From: Paenirhizobium naphthalenivorans
Lineage (GTDB): Bacteria > Pseudomonadota > Alphaproteobacteria > Rhizobiales > Rhizobiaceae
Direction: 5' to 3'
DNA length: 64,000 nucleotides
NCBI RefSeq assembly: GCF_007992095.1
Contig: NZ_BJZP01000001.1
Location: forward strand, 62,001-126,000
The notes under the pieces were generated by a model, which did no database searches, was not told where the DNA came from, and was given only the letters and a program-made list of their open reading frames with translations. Numbering within the stretch: the first letter of the stretch is position 1; each line of letters begins with the position of its first letter. Below, piece after piece: positions 55,453 to 63,426 of the stretch. The position numbers and the translations under genes are program-made.

Positions 55453-56976
55453 GTGCAGGTCGGAATTGATATGGGAACGGTGTCGGGCGGGGAGCCGGCC
55501 AAGCTCGATATCGAGGAGCTGCTGGCCACCCGTCTTCTCGTGCAGGGCAATTCCGGCTCGGGCAAGTCGCATCTCTTGCGCCGGCTGCTCGAACAGTCGG
55601 CGCCATGGGTGCAGCAGGTCATCATCGATCCGGAAGGTGATTTTGTCACGCTGTCCGACAAGTTCGGCCATCTGGTGGTCGACGGCGAGCGTACGGAGGC
55701 GGAGCTTGCCGGCATTGCCGATCGCATCCGCCGCCACCGGGTTTCCTGCGTGCTGACGCTCGAGGGGCTTGAGATCGAGCAGCAGATGCGCGCCGCCGCC
55801 GCATTCCTCAACGGCATGTTTGATGCCGATCGCGAGTTCTGGTATCCGGTCCTTGTGGTCGTCGACGAGGCGCAGATGTTTGCCCCATCGATGGGGGGAG
55901 ACGTGTCGGAAGACGCGCGCCGCATGTCGCTCGGTGCCATGACCAACCTGATGTGCCGTGGCCGCAAGCGCGGACTGGCGGGCGTCATCGCCACCCAACG
56001 CCTGGCGAAACTTGCCAAGAACGTCGCGGCGGAAGCCTCGAACTTCCTCATGGGCCGCACCTTTCTTGACATCGACATGGCCCGCGCCGCGGACCTGCTC
56101 GGCATGGATCGTCGTCAGGCGGAAATGTTCCGCGACCTCAAGCGCGGCAATTTTGTCGCTCTGGGACCGGCCCTGTCGCGCCGTCCGCTGCCTATCACCA
56201 TCGGCACGGTCGAAACCTCGGCGCGGTCGTCGAGTCCCAAGTTGATGCCGCTGCCGGATGCACCGCAGGATGTCGAGGAGCTGATCTTCACGCCGGACCC
56301 GGAAGAGTTCAACCGGCCGCTCATGCGTCGCGCGCCGCCGGCGCCGCGTCCGACCACCGACATTCTCGCCGAGCTTTCCAGGGCCACGCCGGCCGCGACC
56401 GGCCCGTCGGCGCCGAGCGAGGGCCGCTCGTCCACACCTGAAATGTCGGGTGAGGAGCGAGAGGAACGGCTTGCCGCAGTATTGGCCGAAATTCTCGCCG
56501 ATCCGCAGGCCGCCTATCGCACCGATTCGGTTCTCTATCAGGAGTTTCTGGTGCGCGCCCGTATGCGCCGTGTCACCGGCCCGCCGATGGCCATGAGCGA
56601 GTTTCGGCGTCGGGTGGCGATCACCCGGTCCGGCGTCGATGAGGAGACGGCCGCTGGCGAGGCCTGGGCGATGGCTCTCGACCTGTCGCAGCGCGTCTCC
56701 GACGATCTTCAGGGCGTCTTCCTGCTGATGGCGCGGGCTGCGATCCGCGCCGAGGCATGTCCCTCGGACCTGCGCATCGCCAAGGCCTATGGCACGCATT
56801 CGGCACGCCGCGCGCGGCGTCTGTTGGGCTACTTCGAGGAGCACAATCTGATCGTCGTCCACACTGATTTCTCCGGCAAGCGCATCGTCGCCTTCCCGGA
56901 CCTGCAGGCGGAGACGGCACCCGGAGATCCGAACACGGCGGATGATTGCGCCGACGTTCCCTCGGCGGCCGAGTGA
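55453..56976 (+). CDS. HerA-like (DUF87) ATP-binding protein
   Basis: A 507-residue P-loop ATPase of the HerA/FtsK group. The GTG at 55453 has GAGG eight bases upstream; the frame extends 72 bases further. Walker A is GNSGSGKS (32-39), Walker B LVVVDEAQMFAP near 135, the sensor region GVIATQRLAKLAKNV and the arginine-containing FLMGRTFLDIDMARAADLLG follow. After residue 300 there is a Pro/Ser-rich linker and a helical C-terminal domain. HerA with NurA resects DNA ends in archaea, but no nuclease gene is adjacent, and alphaproteobacterial homologues are uncharacterised. Confidence 0.88.
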   Translation: MQVGIDMGTVSGGEPAKLDIEELLATRLLVQGNSGSGKSHLLRRLLEQSAPWVQQVIIDPEGDFVTLSDKFGHLVVDGERTEAELAGIADRIRRHRVSCVLTLEGLEIEQQMRAAAAFLNGMFDADREFWYPVLVVVDEAQMFAPSMGGDVSEDARRMSLGAMTNLMCRGRKRGLAGVIATQRLAKLAKNVAAEASNFLMGRTFLDIDMARAADLLGMDRRQAEMFRDLKRGNFVALGPALSRRPLPITIGTVETSARSSSPKLMPLPDAPQDVEELIFTPDPEEFNRPLMRRAPPAPRPTTDILAELSRATPAATGPSAPSEGRSSTPEMSGEEREERLAAVLAEILADPQAAYRTDSVLYQEFLVRARMRRVTGPPMAMSEFRRRVAITRSGVDEETAAGEAWAMALDLSQRVSDDLQGVFLLMARAAIRAEACPSDLRIAKAYGTHSARRARRLLGYFEEHNLIVVHTDFSGKRIVAFPDLQAETAPGDPNTADDCADVPSAAE

Positions 56977-56983
56977 GGACGCC

Positions 56984-57406
56984 CTAATCGATCCGGGCCA
57001 GCGTCGCCGGATCCGGCTCGCTGTTATAATATTTGGCCAGAACCTGCGTGAAAATGTTCTCGCCGCCCGCTGCCCGGTCGAACAGTGTCAGCGACGAACG
57101 CAGTTTCAGGACATCGGGATAGCCAAAGATCCGCTCGGCGCTGAGGCCCTCTAGGCCGAGAAGGATTGCACAGCATTCCTTAAGACGTGGCCCGAGCACA
57201 GGATGGGCGAGATAGGCGCGGGCTTCGGCCTGTGACGTGATCGCGTAGCGTTGTGCCGTCGGACTGCCGCCAAGCCCCTCGATCTGCGGAAAGACGAACC
57301 ACATCCAGTGGCTCGCCTTCTGGCCGCGCCGCAGTTCTGCGACTACGTCCATGTAAACGGGCGCTTGAGCGTCGACGAAACGGTGCAGACCAAACGGATC
57401 GCTCAT
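56984..57406 (-). CDS. DUF1810 family protein
   Basis: A 140-residue protein with the DUF1810 landmarks FVDAQAPVYMDVVAELRRGQ, SHWMWFVFPQIEGLG, SPTAQRYAI and HPVLGPRLKECCAILLGLEG, SLTLFDRAAGGE. The ATG at 57406 overlaps the pepT stop (ATGA). The family, also called calpastatin-like or YfmB-like in databases, has no established activity; the WMWF-type core suggests a small enzyme or nucleotide-binding fold. Confidence 0.88.
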   Translation of the reverse strand: MSDPFGLHRFVDAQAPVYMDVVAELRRGQKASHWMWFVFPQIEGLGGSPTAQRYAITSQAEARAYLAHPVLGPRLKECCAILLGLEGLSAERIFGYPDVLKLRSSLTLFDRAAGGENIFTQVLAKYYNSEPDPATLARID

Positions 57407-58641
57407 CCCGGCGTGCGCTCCTCCCAGACCTTCACCAGTTCGACAATTGTTTCGACCGATTTTTCCATGTCTTGGCGGCTCACCCATTCGAGCGGTGAAT
57501 GATAGGCATGGCCGCCGGTATAGATATTGGGGCAGGGCAGCCCCATGAAGGAGAGCCGGGAGCCGTCAGTGCCGCCGCGAATGCTGTGCCGGACCGGCGA
57601 GAGGCCGACGCGCTTCACGGCCTCGATCAGGTTGTCGACCACCTGCGGGTGGCGATCGAGCACCGCTTTCATATTCCGGTATTGCTCCTTGACCTTGAAG
57701 CTATAGGTCGAACCGGGATAATCCTTCATCACGGCTTTGGTGATCTCTTCGAGCATTGCCTCCTTGACCGCCAGGCCCTTGTCGTCGAAGTCGCGGATAA
57801 TGAAGCTCAGTTGCGCTCCCTCCATCGCCCCGCTGATGTCTGTCGGGTGGATGAAACCTTCACGGCGTTCAGTGGTCTCCGGCGCCTGATCCCTCGGCAG
57901 ACGGGCGACGATGGCGGCGGCGATCTTGATGGCGTTCTCCATCTTTCCCTTGGCTGTGCCGGGATGCATGGAAACACCGGTGATGGCGATGTCAATGCCG
58001 TCGGCGGAGAAGGTCTCGTCCTCGATTTCGCCGATCGTGCTGCCGTCGAGCGTATAGCCGAATTCGGCGCCGAGCTTGACGATGTCCACCTTGTCTGCAC
58101 CTCGGCCGATCTCCTCGTCAGTGGTGAAGAGCACCTTTATGGTCCCGTGCGGGATACCCGGGTTGGCAACAAAGAACTGGACGGCCGTCATGATCTCGGC
58201 GATCCCGGCCTTGTCGTCTGCACCCAGCAGCGTCGTGCCGTCGGTGACGACGATATCGTGTCCGATCTGGTCGGCAAGTTCTGGATGGTCGGCGATGCGG
58301 ATGATCTGGCTGGTGTCACCGGTCAGGCGGATATCGCCGCCGGCATAGTTCCTGACGACGCGCGGCTTGACGTTTGTACCGGTGAAATCCGGTGCCGTGT
58401 CCATGTGCGAGCAGAAGCAGATCACTGGGACCGGCTTTTCGGTATTGGCCGGCAGCGTGGCGTAGATATTGCCGTGCACATCGAGATGGGCGTCGCTGAG
58501 CCCGATCGTCAACAGTTCAGCGACCAACAGCTGGCCGAGGTCCTTCTGCTTTTCCGTCGATGGCTGGGCGCTGGATTCTGGATCGGATTGGGTGTCGATC
58601 ACGACATAGCGAAGCAGGCGGTCAAGAACGGTGTCTGTCAT
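57403..58641 (-). CDS. pepT: Peptidase T (tripeptidase)
   Basis: A 412-residue M20 zinc aminopeptidase that trims N-terminal residues from tripeptides. The metal and catalytic motifs are in order: CFCSHMDTAPDFTG near residues 75-88, LLGADDKAGIAEIMTAVQ, LFTTDEEIGRGAD and GVSMHPGTAKG; the last His-containing motif is in MGLPCPNIYTGGHAYHS. The ATG at 58641 matches the family start; an ATG at 58674 would overlap the upstream carboxypeptidase stop and is possible. Confidence 0.95.
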   Translation of the reverse strand: MTDTVLDRLLRYVVIDTQSDPESSAQPSTEKQKDLGQLLVAELLTIGLSDAHLDVHGNIYATLPANTEKPVPVICFCSHMDTAPDFTGTNVKPRVVRNYAGGDIRLTGDTSQIIRIADHPELADQIGHDIVVTDGTTLLGADDKAGIAEIMTAVQFFVANPGIPHGTIKVLFTTDEEIGRGADKVDIVKLGAEFGYTLDGSTIGEIEDETFSADGIDIAITGVSMHPGTAKGKMENAIKIAAAIVARLPRDQAPETTERREGFIHPTDISGAMEGAQLSFIIRDFDDKGLAVKEAMLEEITKAVMKDYPGSTYSFKVKEQYRNMKAVLDRHPQVVDNLIEAVKRVGLSPVRHSIRGGTDGSRLSFMGLPCPNIYTGGHAYHSPLEWVSRQDMEKSVETIVELVKVWEERTPG

Positions 58642-58670
58642 GGTGTCATCCGATGTCCGGTTTTGGGGGA

Positions 58671-59483
58671 TCATTGTCCGGCGGAGGTGCCGAGGTATTT
58701 CTCCATGAGCGCAATCATTTCGTCGTCGCGCGCGCTGGCGCTATCGCCGCCGAGGACGACGCCGACGAGGCGCCTGTCGCCGTTGCTGGCCGAAGTCACC
58801 AGATTATAGCCAGAAGCCTTGGTGTAGCCGGTCTTGATGCCATCGGCGCCGGGATAGGCCGCGAGCAGCTGGTTGTGACCATGGAATTTCATGCCGCGGA
58901 AGGTGAAGGTGCGGGTGGAAAACAGCTTGAACTCTTCCGGGTAGTCGCGCAGAAGCGCGCGCCCCAGTCTGGCCATGTCGGCGGCGGTCGTCACTTGTTC
59001 GGGATCCGGCAGGCCGGCGGGATTGGTGAAGACGGTGCTGGTCATGCCCAGCGCACGGGCCTTGGCCGTCATCACCCGTCCGAACGCTTTTTCCGATCCG
59101 GCGAGCGTTTCGGCGATACCGACGGCGGCATCATTGGTCGACAGCACGATCATGCCGAGCACGGCTTCACGCACCGTGATCGTCCTGCCAGCTCCGATCG
59201 CGAACTTATAGGGTTCTTTGCTCTCGGCGTTTTCCGAAAGCACGATCCGGTCCTCCCAGCCGAACCGGCCCTGATGCAGCGCCTCGAAGGTGAGATACAG
59301 GGTCATCATCTTCGTCAGCGATGCGGGGTAGTTCAGTTCGTCGGCATTCTGGGCCTCGAGCACCTCGCCAGTGGTCGCGTCGAGAACGAAGTGGGCGCGC
59401 CCGGCATTGGCCGGCGTCGCGCCAAGGCCGACGGTGAGGGTGAGCAGCGGTCCGAATATCAGCGGGAGAATGCGGGAGGTCAT
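58671..59483 (-). CDS. Serine-type D-Ala-D-Ala carboxypeptidase (peptidase S11)
   Basis: A 270-residue penicillin-binding protein that trims the terminal D-Ala of peptidoglycan stem peptides. A signal peptide (residues 1-27, cleavage after ANA) exports it. The three active-site motifs are S55-L-T-K58, S115-T-N117 and K217-T-G219. It is shorter than DacA-type enzymes and lacks their C-terminal membrane-binding domain, so it should be soluble in the periplasm. The ATG at 59483 is preferred; a GTG 39 bases upstream is possible. It leads a minus-strand unit with pepT and the DUF1810 gene. Confidence 0.95.
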   Translation of the reverse strand: MTSRILPLIFGPLLTLTVGLGATPANAGRAHFVLDATTGEVLEAQNADELNYPASLTKMMTLYLTFEALHQGRFGWEDRIVLSENAESKEPYKFAIGAGRTITVREAVLGMIVLSTNDAAVGIAETLAGSEKAFGRVMTAKARALGMTSTVFTNPAGLPDPEQVTTAADMARLGRALLRDYPEEFKLFSTRTFTFRGMKFHGHNQLLAAYPGADGIKTGYTKASGYNLVTSASNGDRRLVGVVLGGDSASARDDEMIALMEKYLGTSAGQ

Positions 59484-59685
59484 GAGCGTCCTGGACTTGG
59501 GTGCGGGTTCGCGTTGGTTCACATCGAATAGCCCAGTTTGCCTTGACTGTCAGCTTTGGGGATGGTGCAGCGCTGTGTTATTAACCGCCGGTTCGATGCT
59601 CGGGCAGGGCAGGCATCCGGGTCAGAGAGGCGACGGGCGTCTCACCGGCTAAGGTCAAGGACCTTCAGAGCTCGCGTCACGGCGG

Positions 59686-59714
59686 TTGACATTTGTGTGA
59701 CGCGCGTCTAATGA
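59686..59714 (+). promoter_or_regulatory. Sigma-70-type promoter of rpsD
   Basis: TTGACA (59686-59691), a 17-base spacer and TAATGA (59709-59714) make a near-consensus housekeeping promoter. Transcription would start near 59721, giving a leader of about 167 bases before rpsD. There is no other plus-strand gene in front of it for more than 2.6 kb. Confidence 0.75.
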
Positions 59715-59723
59715 GCCCACCAA

Positions 59724-59749
59724 CGCCGGGCCGGACGCCCGGTGTTTTT
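59724..59749 (+). terminator. Terminator-like hairpin at the start of the rpsD leader
   Basis: CGCCGGGC pairs with GCCCGGTG (one G-U pair) around CGGAC and is followed directly by TTTTT. It begins only a few bases after the predicted start of transcription, and no upstream plus-strand gene needs terminating, so it looks like a leader attenuator. Confidence 0.55.
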
Positions 59750-59842
59750 ATGACATGTCCCGTGGTTTTCTCCATACGCTTTATGTGAGGAGCCTGTCAG
59801 AGCTTCCAAAACGGAGTTCAGAGGAGGGCGTGTTTCCTTGAT

Positions 59843-59862
59843 CCGGTTTGGCAACAAGCCGG
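59843..59862 (+). promoter_or_regulatory. GNRA-capped hairpin before the rpsD ribosome-binding site
   Basis: CCGGTTTGGCAACAAGCCGG folds into an 8-bp stem (one U-G pair) with a GCAA tetraloop, ending 13 bases before the AAAAGG ribosome-binding sequence of rpsD. It may be part of an S4-responsive or translational control element. Confidence 0.45.
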
Positions 59863-59887
59863 TGTAACCTGTTGAAAAGGAAATGCG

Positions 59888-60505
59888 ATGAGCAAGCGCG
59901 CTGCATCCAAGTACAAAATCGATCGCCGCATGGGCGAAAATATCTGGGGTCGTCCGAAGTCCCCGGTAAACCGCCGCGAATACGGCCCCGGCCAGCACGG
60001 TCAGCGCCGCAAGGGCAAGCTGTCCGACTTCGGTGTTCAGCTCCGCGCCAAGCAGAAGCTCAAGGGCTACTATGGCGACCTGCGCGAGAAGCAGTTCCGC
60101 GCCACCTATGACGAAGCCAACCGCCGCAAGGGTGACACCTCCGAGAACCTGATCGGTCTGCTCGAATCGCGTCTTGACGCGATCGTCTACCGCGCCAAGT
60201 TCGTACCGACGGTCTTTGCTGCCCGTCAGTTCGTCAACCACGGCCATGTCACCGTCAACGGCGTCAAGGTCAACATCGGTTCGTACCGCTGCAAGGCTGG
60301 CGACGTTATCGAAGTTCGCCAGAAGTCGAAGCAGCTGGTGACGGTTCTCGAATCGGTCCAGCTCGCCGAGCGTGACGTTCCGGACTACATCGAAGTCGAC
60401 CACAACAAGATGGTTGCGGCCTTCGTTCGCGTTCCTGGTCTGTCGGACGTTCCCTACGCTGTCGTTATGGAACCGCAGCTGGTCGTCGAATTCTACTCGC
60501 GCTAA
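59888..60505 (+). CDS. rpsD: 30S ribosomal protein S4
   Basis: A 205-residue primary rRNA-binding protein that nucleates the 30S body and takes part in decoding accuracy. Typical alphaproteobacterial sequence: [20 protein letters not shown] at the N-terminus, [21 protein letters not shown], then the S4 domain with [20 protein letters not shown] and [15 protein letters not shown]. It stands alone, away from the ribosomal protein operons, as is normal in this group. AAAAGG precedes the ATG by seven bases. The leader carries two hairpins that may regulate it. Confidence 0.98.
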   Translation: MSKRAASKYKIDRRMGENIWGRPKSPVNRREYGPGQHGQRRKGKLSDFGVQLRAKQKLKGYYGDLREKQFRATYDEANRRKGDTSENLIGLLESRLDAIVYRAKFVPTVFAARQFVNHGHVTVNGVKVNIGSYRCKAGDVIEVRQKSKQLVTVLESVQLAERDVPDYIEVDHNKMVAAFVRVPGLSDVPYAVVMEPQLVVEFYSR

Positions 60506-60528
60506 TCGCTGCGAGACCGGATTGTGGA

Positions 60529-60554
60529 AAGCCGCCCTTCGGGGCGGCTTTTTC
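60529..60554 (+). terminator. Intrinsic terminator of rpsD
   Basis: AAGCCGCCC pairs perfectly with GGGCGGCTT around a TTCG tetraloop, followed by a T-rich run (TTTCTGTTTG), 23 bases after the stop. Confidence 0.92.
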
Positions 60555-60616
60555 TGTTTGCACCGCAGCGTGCCGCGGTGAATATGACGAGCAGGTTTTG
60601 CCGCGAGAGGAAGCAC

Positions 60617-61543
60617 ATGGACCTTCAGGCGATCATCGACGACATCGCATTGACGCTTGCCGAACGGCGCGGCGAGGGCAAAGTGGCGGATTATATTCCC
60701 GAGCTCGCCAAGGTCGATCCCCACCAGTTCGGCATTGCGGTGACCACGGTCGACGGTCAGGTCTTTACCGTCGGTGATGCCGCCACGCCTTTCTCCATCC
60801 AGAGTGTCTCCAAGGTCTTCATGCTGACGCTGGCGCTCGGCAAGGCCGGTGAGGGGATCTGGAAACGCGTCGGGCGCGAGCCCTCGGGCACAGCCTTCAA
60901 CTCGATCGTCCAGCTCGAGCACGAGCACGGCATCCCGCGCAATCCCTTCGTTAATGCCGGGGCGATCGTTGTTTGCGACATGGTGCTGGCCGGCCACAAG
61001 CCCAAGGAGGCGATCGGCGAGGTTTTGCGGTTCGTCCGTTATCTGGCCGACGATGAGACGATCACCATCGACAGGGCGGTGGCCAAGTCGGAAACCGAGA
61101 CGGGTTTTCGCAACTACGCGCTCGCCAATTTCATGCGCTCTTTCGACAACCTTCATCACGATGTCGACCATGTGCTTGGCGTCTATTTCCATCAATGCGC
61201 GCTGTCGATGACCTGTCGGCAGTTGTCGCGCGCCGGCCTTTTCCTTGCGGCGCAGGGCGCCGATCCAATCAGCGGTTACTCGGTCGTCTCGCCGAAGCGG
61301 GCACGGCGTATCAATGCGCTGATGCTGACCTGTGGCCATTATGACGGTTCCGGTGATTTCGCCTATCATGTCGGCTTGCCGGGCAAGAGCGGCGTCGGCG
61401 GCGGCATTTTGGCGATCGCGCCGGGCAAGGCGTCGATCGCAGTGTGGTCGCCTGGTCTCAACAAGGTCGGTAATTCGGCGCTCGGCTCCGCGGCGCTCGA
61501 AATGCTCGCCACGCGCACCGGTTGGTCGGTTTTCGGGGCTTGA
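60617..61543 (+). CDS. glsA: Glutaminase
   Basis: A 308-residue serine-dependent beta-lactamase-like glutaminase that deamidates glutamine to glutamate. The ATG at 60617 follows GAGAGGAA at four bases; the frame is open 93 bases upstream into the rpsD terminator. The catalytic dyad is S63-x-x-K66 in [11 protein letters not shown]; other family blocks are [43 protein letters not shown] and [15 protein letters not shown]. Enzymes of this family support nitrogen balance or acid resistance. Confidence 0.97.
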   Translation: MDLQAIIDDIALTLAERRGEGKVADYIPELAKVDPHQFGIAVTTVDGQVFTVGDAATPFSIQSVSKVFMLTLALGKAGEGIWKRVGREPSGTAFNSIVQLEHEHGIPRNPFVNAGAIVVCDMVLAGHKPKEAIGEVLRFVRYLADDETITIDRAVAKSETETGFRNYALANFMRSFDNLHHDVDHVLGVYFHQCALSMTCRQLSRAGLFLAAQGADPISGYSVVSPKRARRINALMLTCGHYDGSGDFAYHVGLPGKSGVGGGILAIAPGKASIAVWSPGLNKVGNSALGSAALEMLATRTGWSVFGA

Positions 61544-61616
61544 TCTTGCCAGCTCGACCGGGCATTGCCTCAAAGGCGCGCCGTCCGGCCCCAATGGCGC
61601 GCGTGGAGCCTGAACC

Positions 61617-62540
61617 ATGACTGTGTCACCCGTTGCGCCTGTCACCGGCATTTTTGCTGAAGACGAGGATTCGTCCGTCGATGCCGCTGTGCATCCGATC
61701 TTTGCCAATGCGCCACGCTCGGTCGGCTTCAACAAGCTGCGCAAGCGGTTGATTCGCCAAGTCCGTCAGGCGATCACCGACTTCGACATGCTAAAGGGGC
61801 AGAAGCGTTGGCTTGTCGGTCTCTCGGGCGGCAAGGACAGTTACGGGCTGCTCGCTATCCTGCTTGATCTGCAATGGCGCGGGCTTCTTCCGGTGGAACT
61901 GATCGCCTGCAATCTCGACCAGGGTCAGCCGAATTTTCCCAAGCATGTGTTGCCGGACTATCTCGCCTCGATCGGTGTCAAGCACCGGATCGAATACCGA
62001 GACACCTATTCCGTGGTGAAAGAGAAAGTGCCGAGCGGTGGAACCTATTGTTCGCTGTGCTCGCGGCTGCGTCGCGGCAATCTCTATCGCGTGGCGCGCG
62101 AGGAAGGCTGCGACGCGCTGGTGCTCGGCCATCACCGCGAGGACATTCTCGAAACCTTCTTCATGAACTTCTTCCATGGCGGCCGCCTGTCGACCATGCC
62201 GGCCAAGCTCATGAACGACGATGGCGACCTGATGTTGCTCAGGCCGCTCGCCTATGCGGCGGAGGACGATCTGGCGCGCTTTGCCGCCGCCATGGAGTTC
62301 CCCATCATTCCTTGCGATCTGTGCGGCTCGCAGGACGGCCTGCAGCGCAATGCGATGAAGGACATGCTGGCTGGTATCGAAGCGAAGATGCCGGGCCGCA
62401 AGGACGCCATGCTGCGGGCGCTTGGCCACGTTGATCCTTCGCATCTGCTCGATCCGAAGCTTTTCGACTTTTCCGGGCTCGCTGTCACGACATCGTCACA
62501 AGACGCAGGCAACGAGGCGCCTTCGATCCAATCCAATTGA
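61617..62540 (+). CDS. ttcA: tRNA 2-thiocytidine biosynthesis protein TtcA
   Basis: A 307-residue iron-sulfur enzyme that thiolates cytidine 32 of some tRNAs. The PP-loop SGGKDS is at residues 70-75 in [15 protein letters not shown]. The cluster ligands are in [12 protein letters not shown] and [34 protein letters not shown] is characteristic of TtcA. With trmJ in the same window, two position-32 tRNA modification genes are present, though not adjacent. The IMPase genes follow 16 bases later, so an operon is likely. Confidence 0.95.
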   Translation: MTVSPVAPVTGIFAEDEDSSVDAAVHPIFANAPRSVGFNKLRKRLIRQVRQAITDFDMLKGQKRWLVGLSGGKDSYGLLAILLDLQWRGLLPVELIACNLDQGQPNFPKHVLPDYLASIGVKHRIEYRDTYSVVKEKVPSGGTYCSLCSRLRRGNLYRVAREEGCDALVLGHHREDILETFFMNFFHGGRLSTMPAKLMNDDGDLMLLRPLAYAAEDDLARFAAAMEFPIIPCDLCGSQDGLQRNAMKDMLAGIEAKMPGRKDAMLRALGHVDPSHLLDPKLFDFSGLAVTTSSQDAGNEAPSIQSN

Positions 62541-62555
62541 AAAGGCGCGGCCCCA

Positions 62556-63392
62556 GTGTTCAACGACCATGATATCGAGGCCGCCCTTCATATTGTCAAA
62601 GAGGTGGCTGCCACCGAAATCATGCCGCGCTTCCGGCGCCTTGGCACTTCGGACATTGCCGAGAAGAAATCCTCGATCGATCTGGTCACCGATGCTGACA
62701 TCAAGGCCGAGCGTGCCATCACCGACGCCTTGCTGCGCCGTTGGCCGGGCGCTCTGATCGTCGGCGAAGAGGCCTGCGAGACGAATCCGGAAGCCATCGG
62801 CGGATTGAAAGATGCGGAACTCGCCTTCGTCATCGATCCGGTCGACGGCACGTTCAATTTTGCCGCGGGCCTGCCGATCTTCGGCACCAATCTTGCCGTC
62901 ACCAGCCGCGGCGAAACGGTCGCGGGACTGATCCACGAACCGATGATCGGTGACACGCTGGTAGCGGTAAAGGGAGCGGGCGCAAAAATGGTGCGGGCCG
63001 ACAGGGATGTCGAGGCAATCGAGGTCGCGTCAGTCGTTTCCCTGTCCGAGATGGTCGGGACGATCTCCGTCAACAATCTGCCATTCCAGGAGCGCAGCCG
63101 GATCAGCGGCAACCTCGCCGCCACCCGCATGGCCTTCGCCTATAACTGCTCGGCCTACGAATACTGGATGGTCGCGACCGGAAAGGTGCATTTCATCGGC
63201 CATCATGCGCTGATGCCGTGGGACCATCTGGCTGGCGTGCTCATTCATCAGGAGGCGGGCGGGGTTACGGCGCGGTTTGACGGAAGCCCCTATCTGCCGG
63301 GAAACACCACCGGCGGTATTCTGTCGGCGCCCGACCGCGAGAGCTGGCAAATGATCCTCGACCACGTGATCGCGCCGAGCCGCGCTCTCTAG
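62556..63392 (+). CDS. Inositol monophosphatase family protein, paralog 1
   Basis: A 278-residue Mg-dependent phosphatase of the IMPase/SuhB family, GTG start, 16 bases behind ttcA. Metal-binding motifs: VGEEACETN (Glu), FVIDPVDGTFNFAAGLPIFG (Asp-Pro-x-Asp-Gly-Thr) and a C-terminal PWDHLAGVLIHQEAGG (Trp-Asp). The substrate could be myo-inositol phosphate, a sugar phosphate or 3-phosphoadenosine 5-phosphate. It is a tandem paralog of the next gene. Confidence 0.92.
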   Translation: MFNDHDIEAALHIVKEVAATEIMPRFRRLGTSDIAEKKSSIDLVTDADIKAERAITDALLRRWPGALIVGEEACETNPEAIGGLKDAELAFVIDPVDGTFNFAAGLPIFGTNLAVTSRGETVAGLIHEPMIGDTLVAVKGAGAKMVRADRDVEAIEVASVVSLSEMVGTISVNNLPFQERSRISGNLAATRMAFAYNCSAYEYWMVATGKVHFIGHHALMPWDHLAGVLIHQEAGGVTARFDGSPYLPGNTTGGILSAPDRESWQMILDHVIAPSRAL

Positions 63393-63426
63393 CCGATAAA
63401 CCAGGACGATCGAAAGGACTTGCAAT

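Noticed and set aside
55453-58674. HerA-like ATPase, DUF1810 and neighbours as a defence island
   Set aside because: The neighbours are housekeeping genes (pepT, D,D-carboxypeptidase), no nuclease, reverse transcriptase or other effector is present, and there is no integrase or atypical composition.
59711-59788. A 26-residue frame in the rpsD leader as a possible leader peptide
   Set aside because: Its ATG lies inside the predicted -10 element and it has no ribosome-binding site.
59708-61744. A 678-codon minus-strand frame spanning rpsD, its terminator and glsA
   Set aside because: It runs opposite two highly conserved genes and through a transcription terminator.
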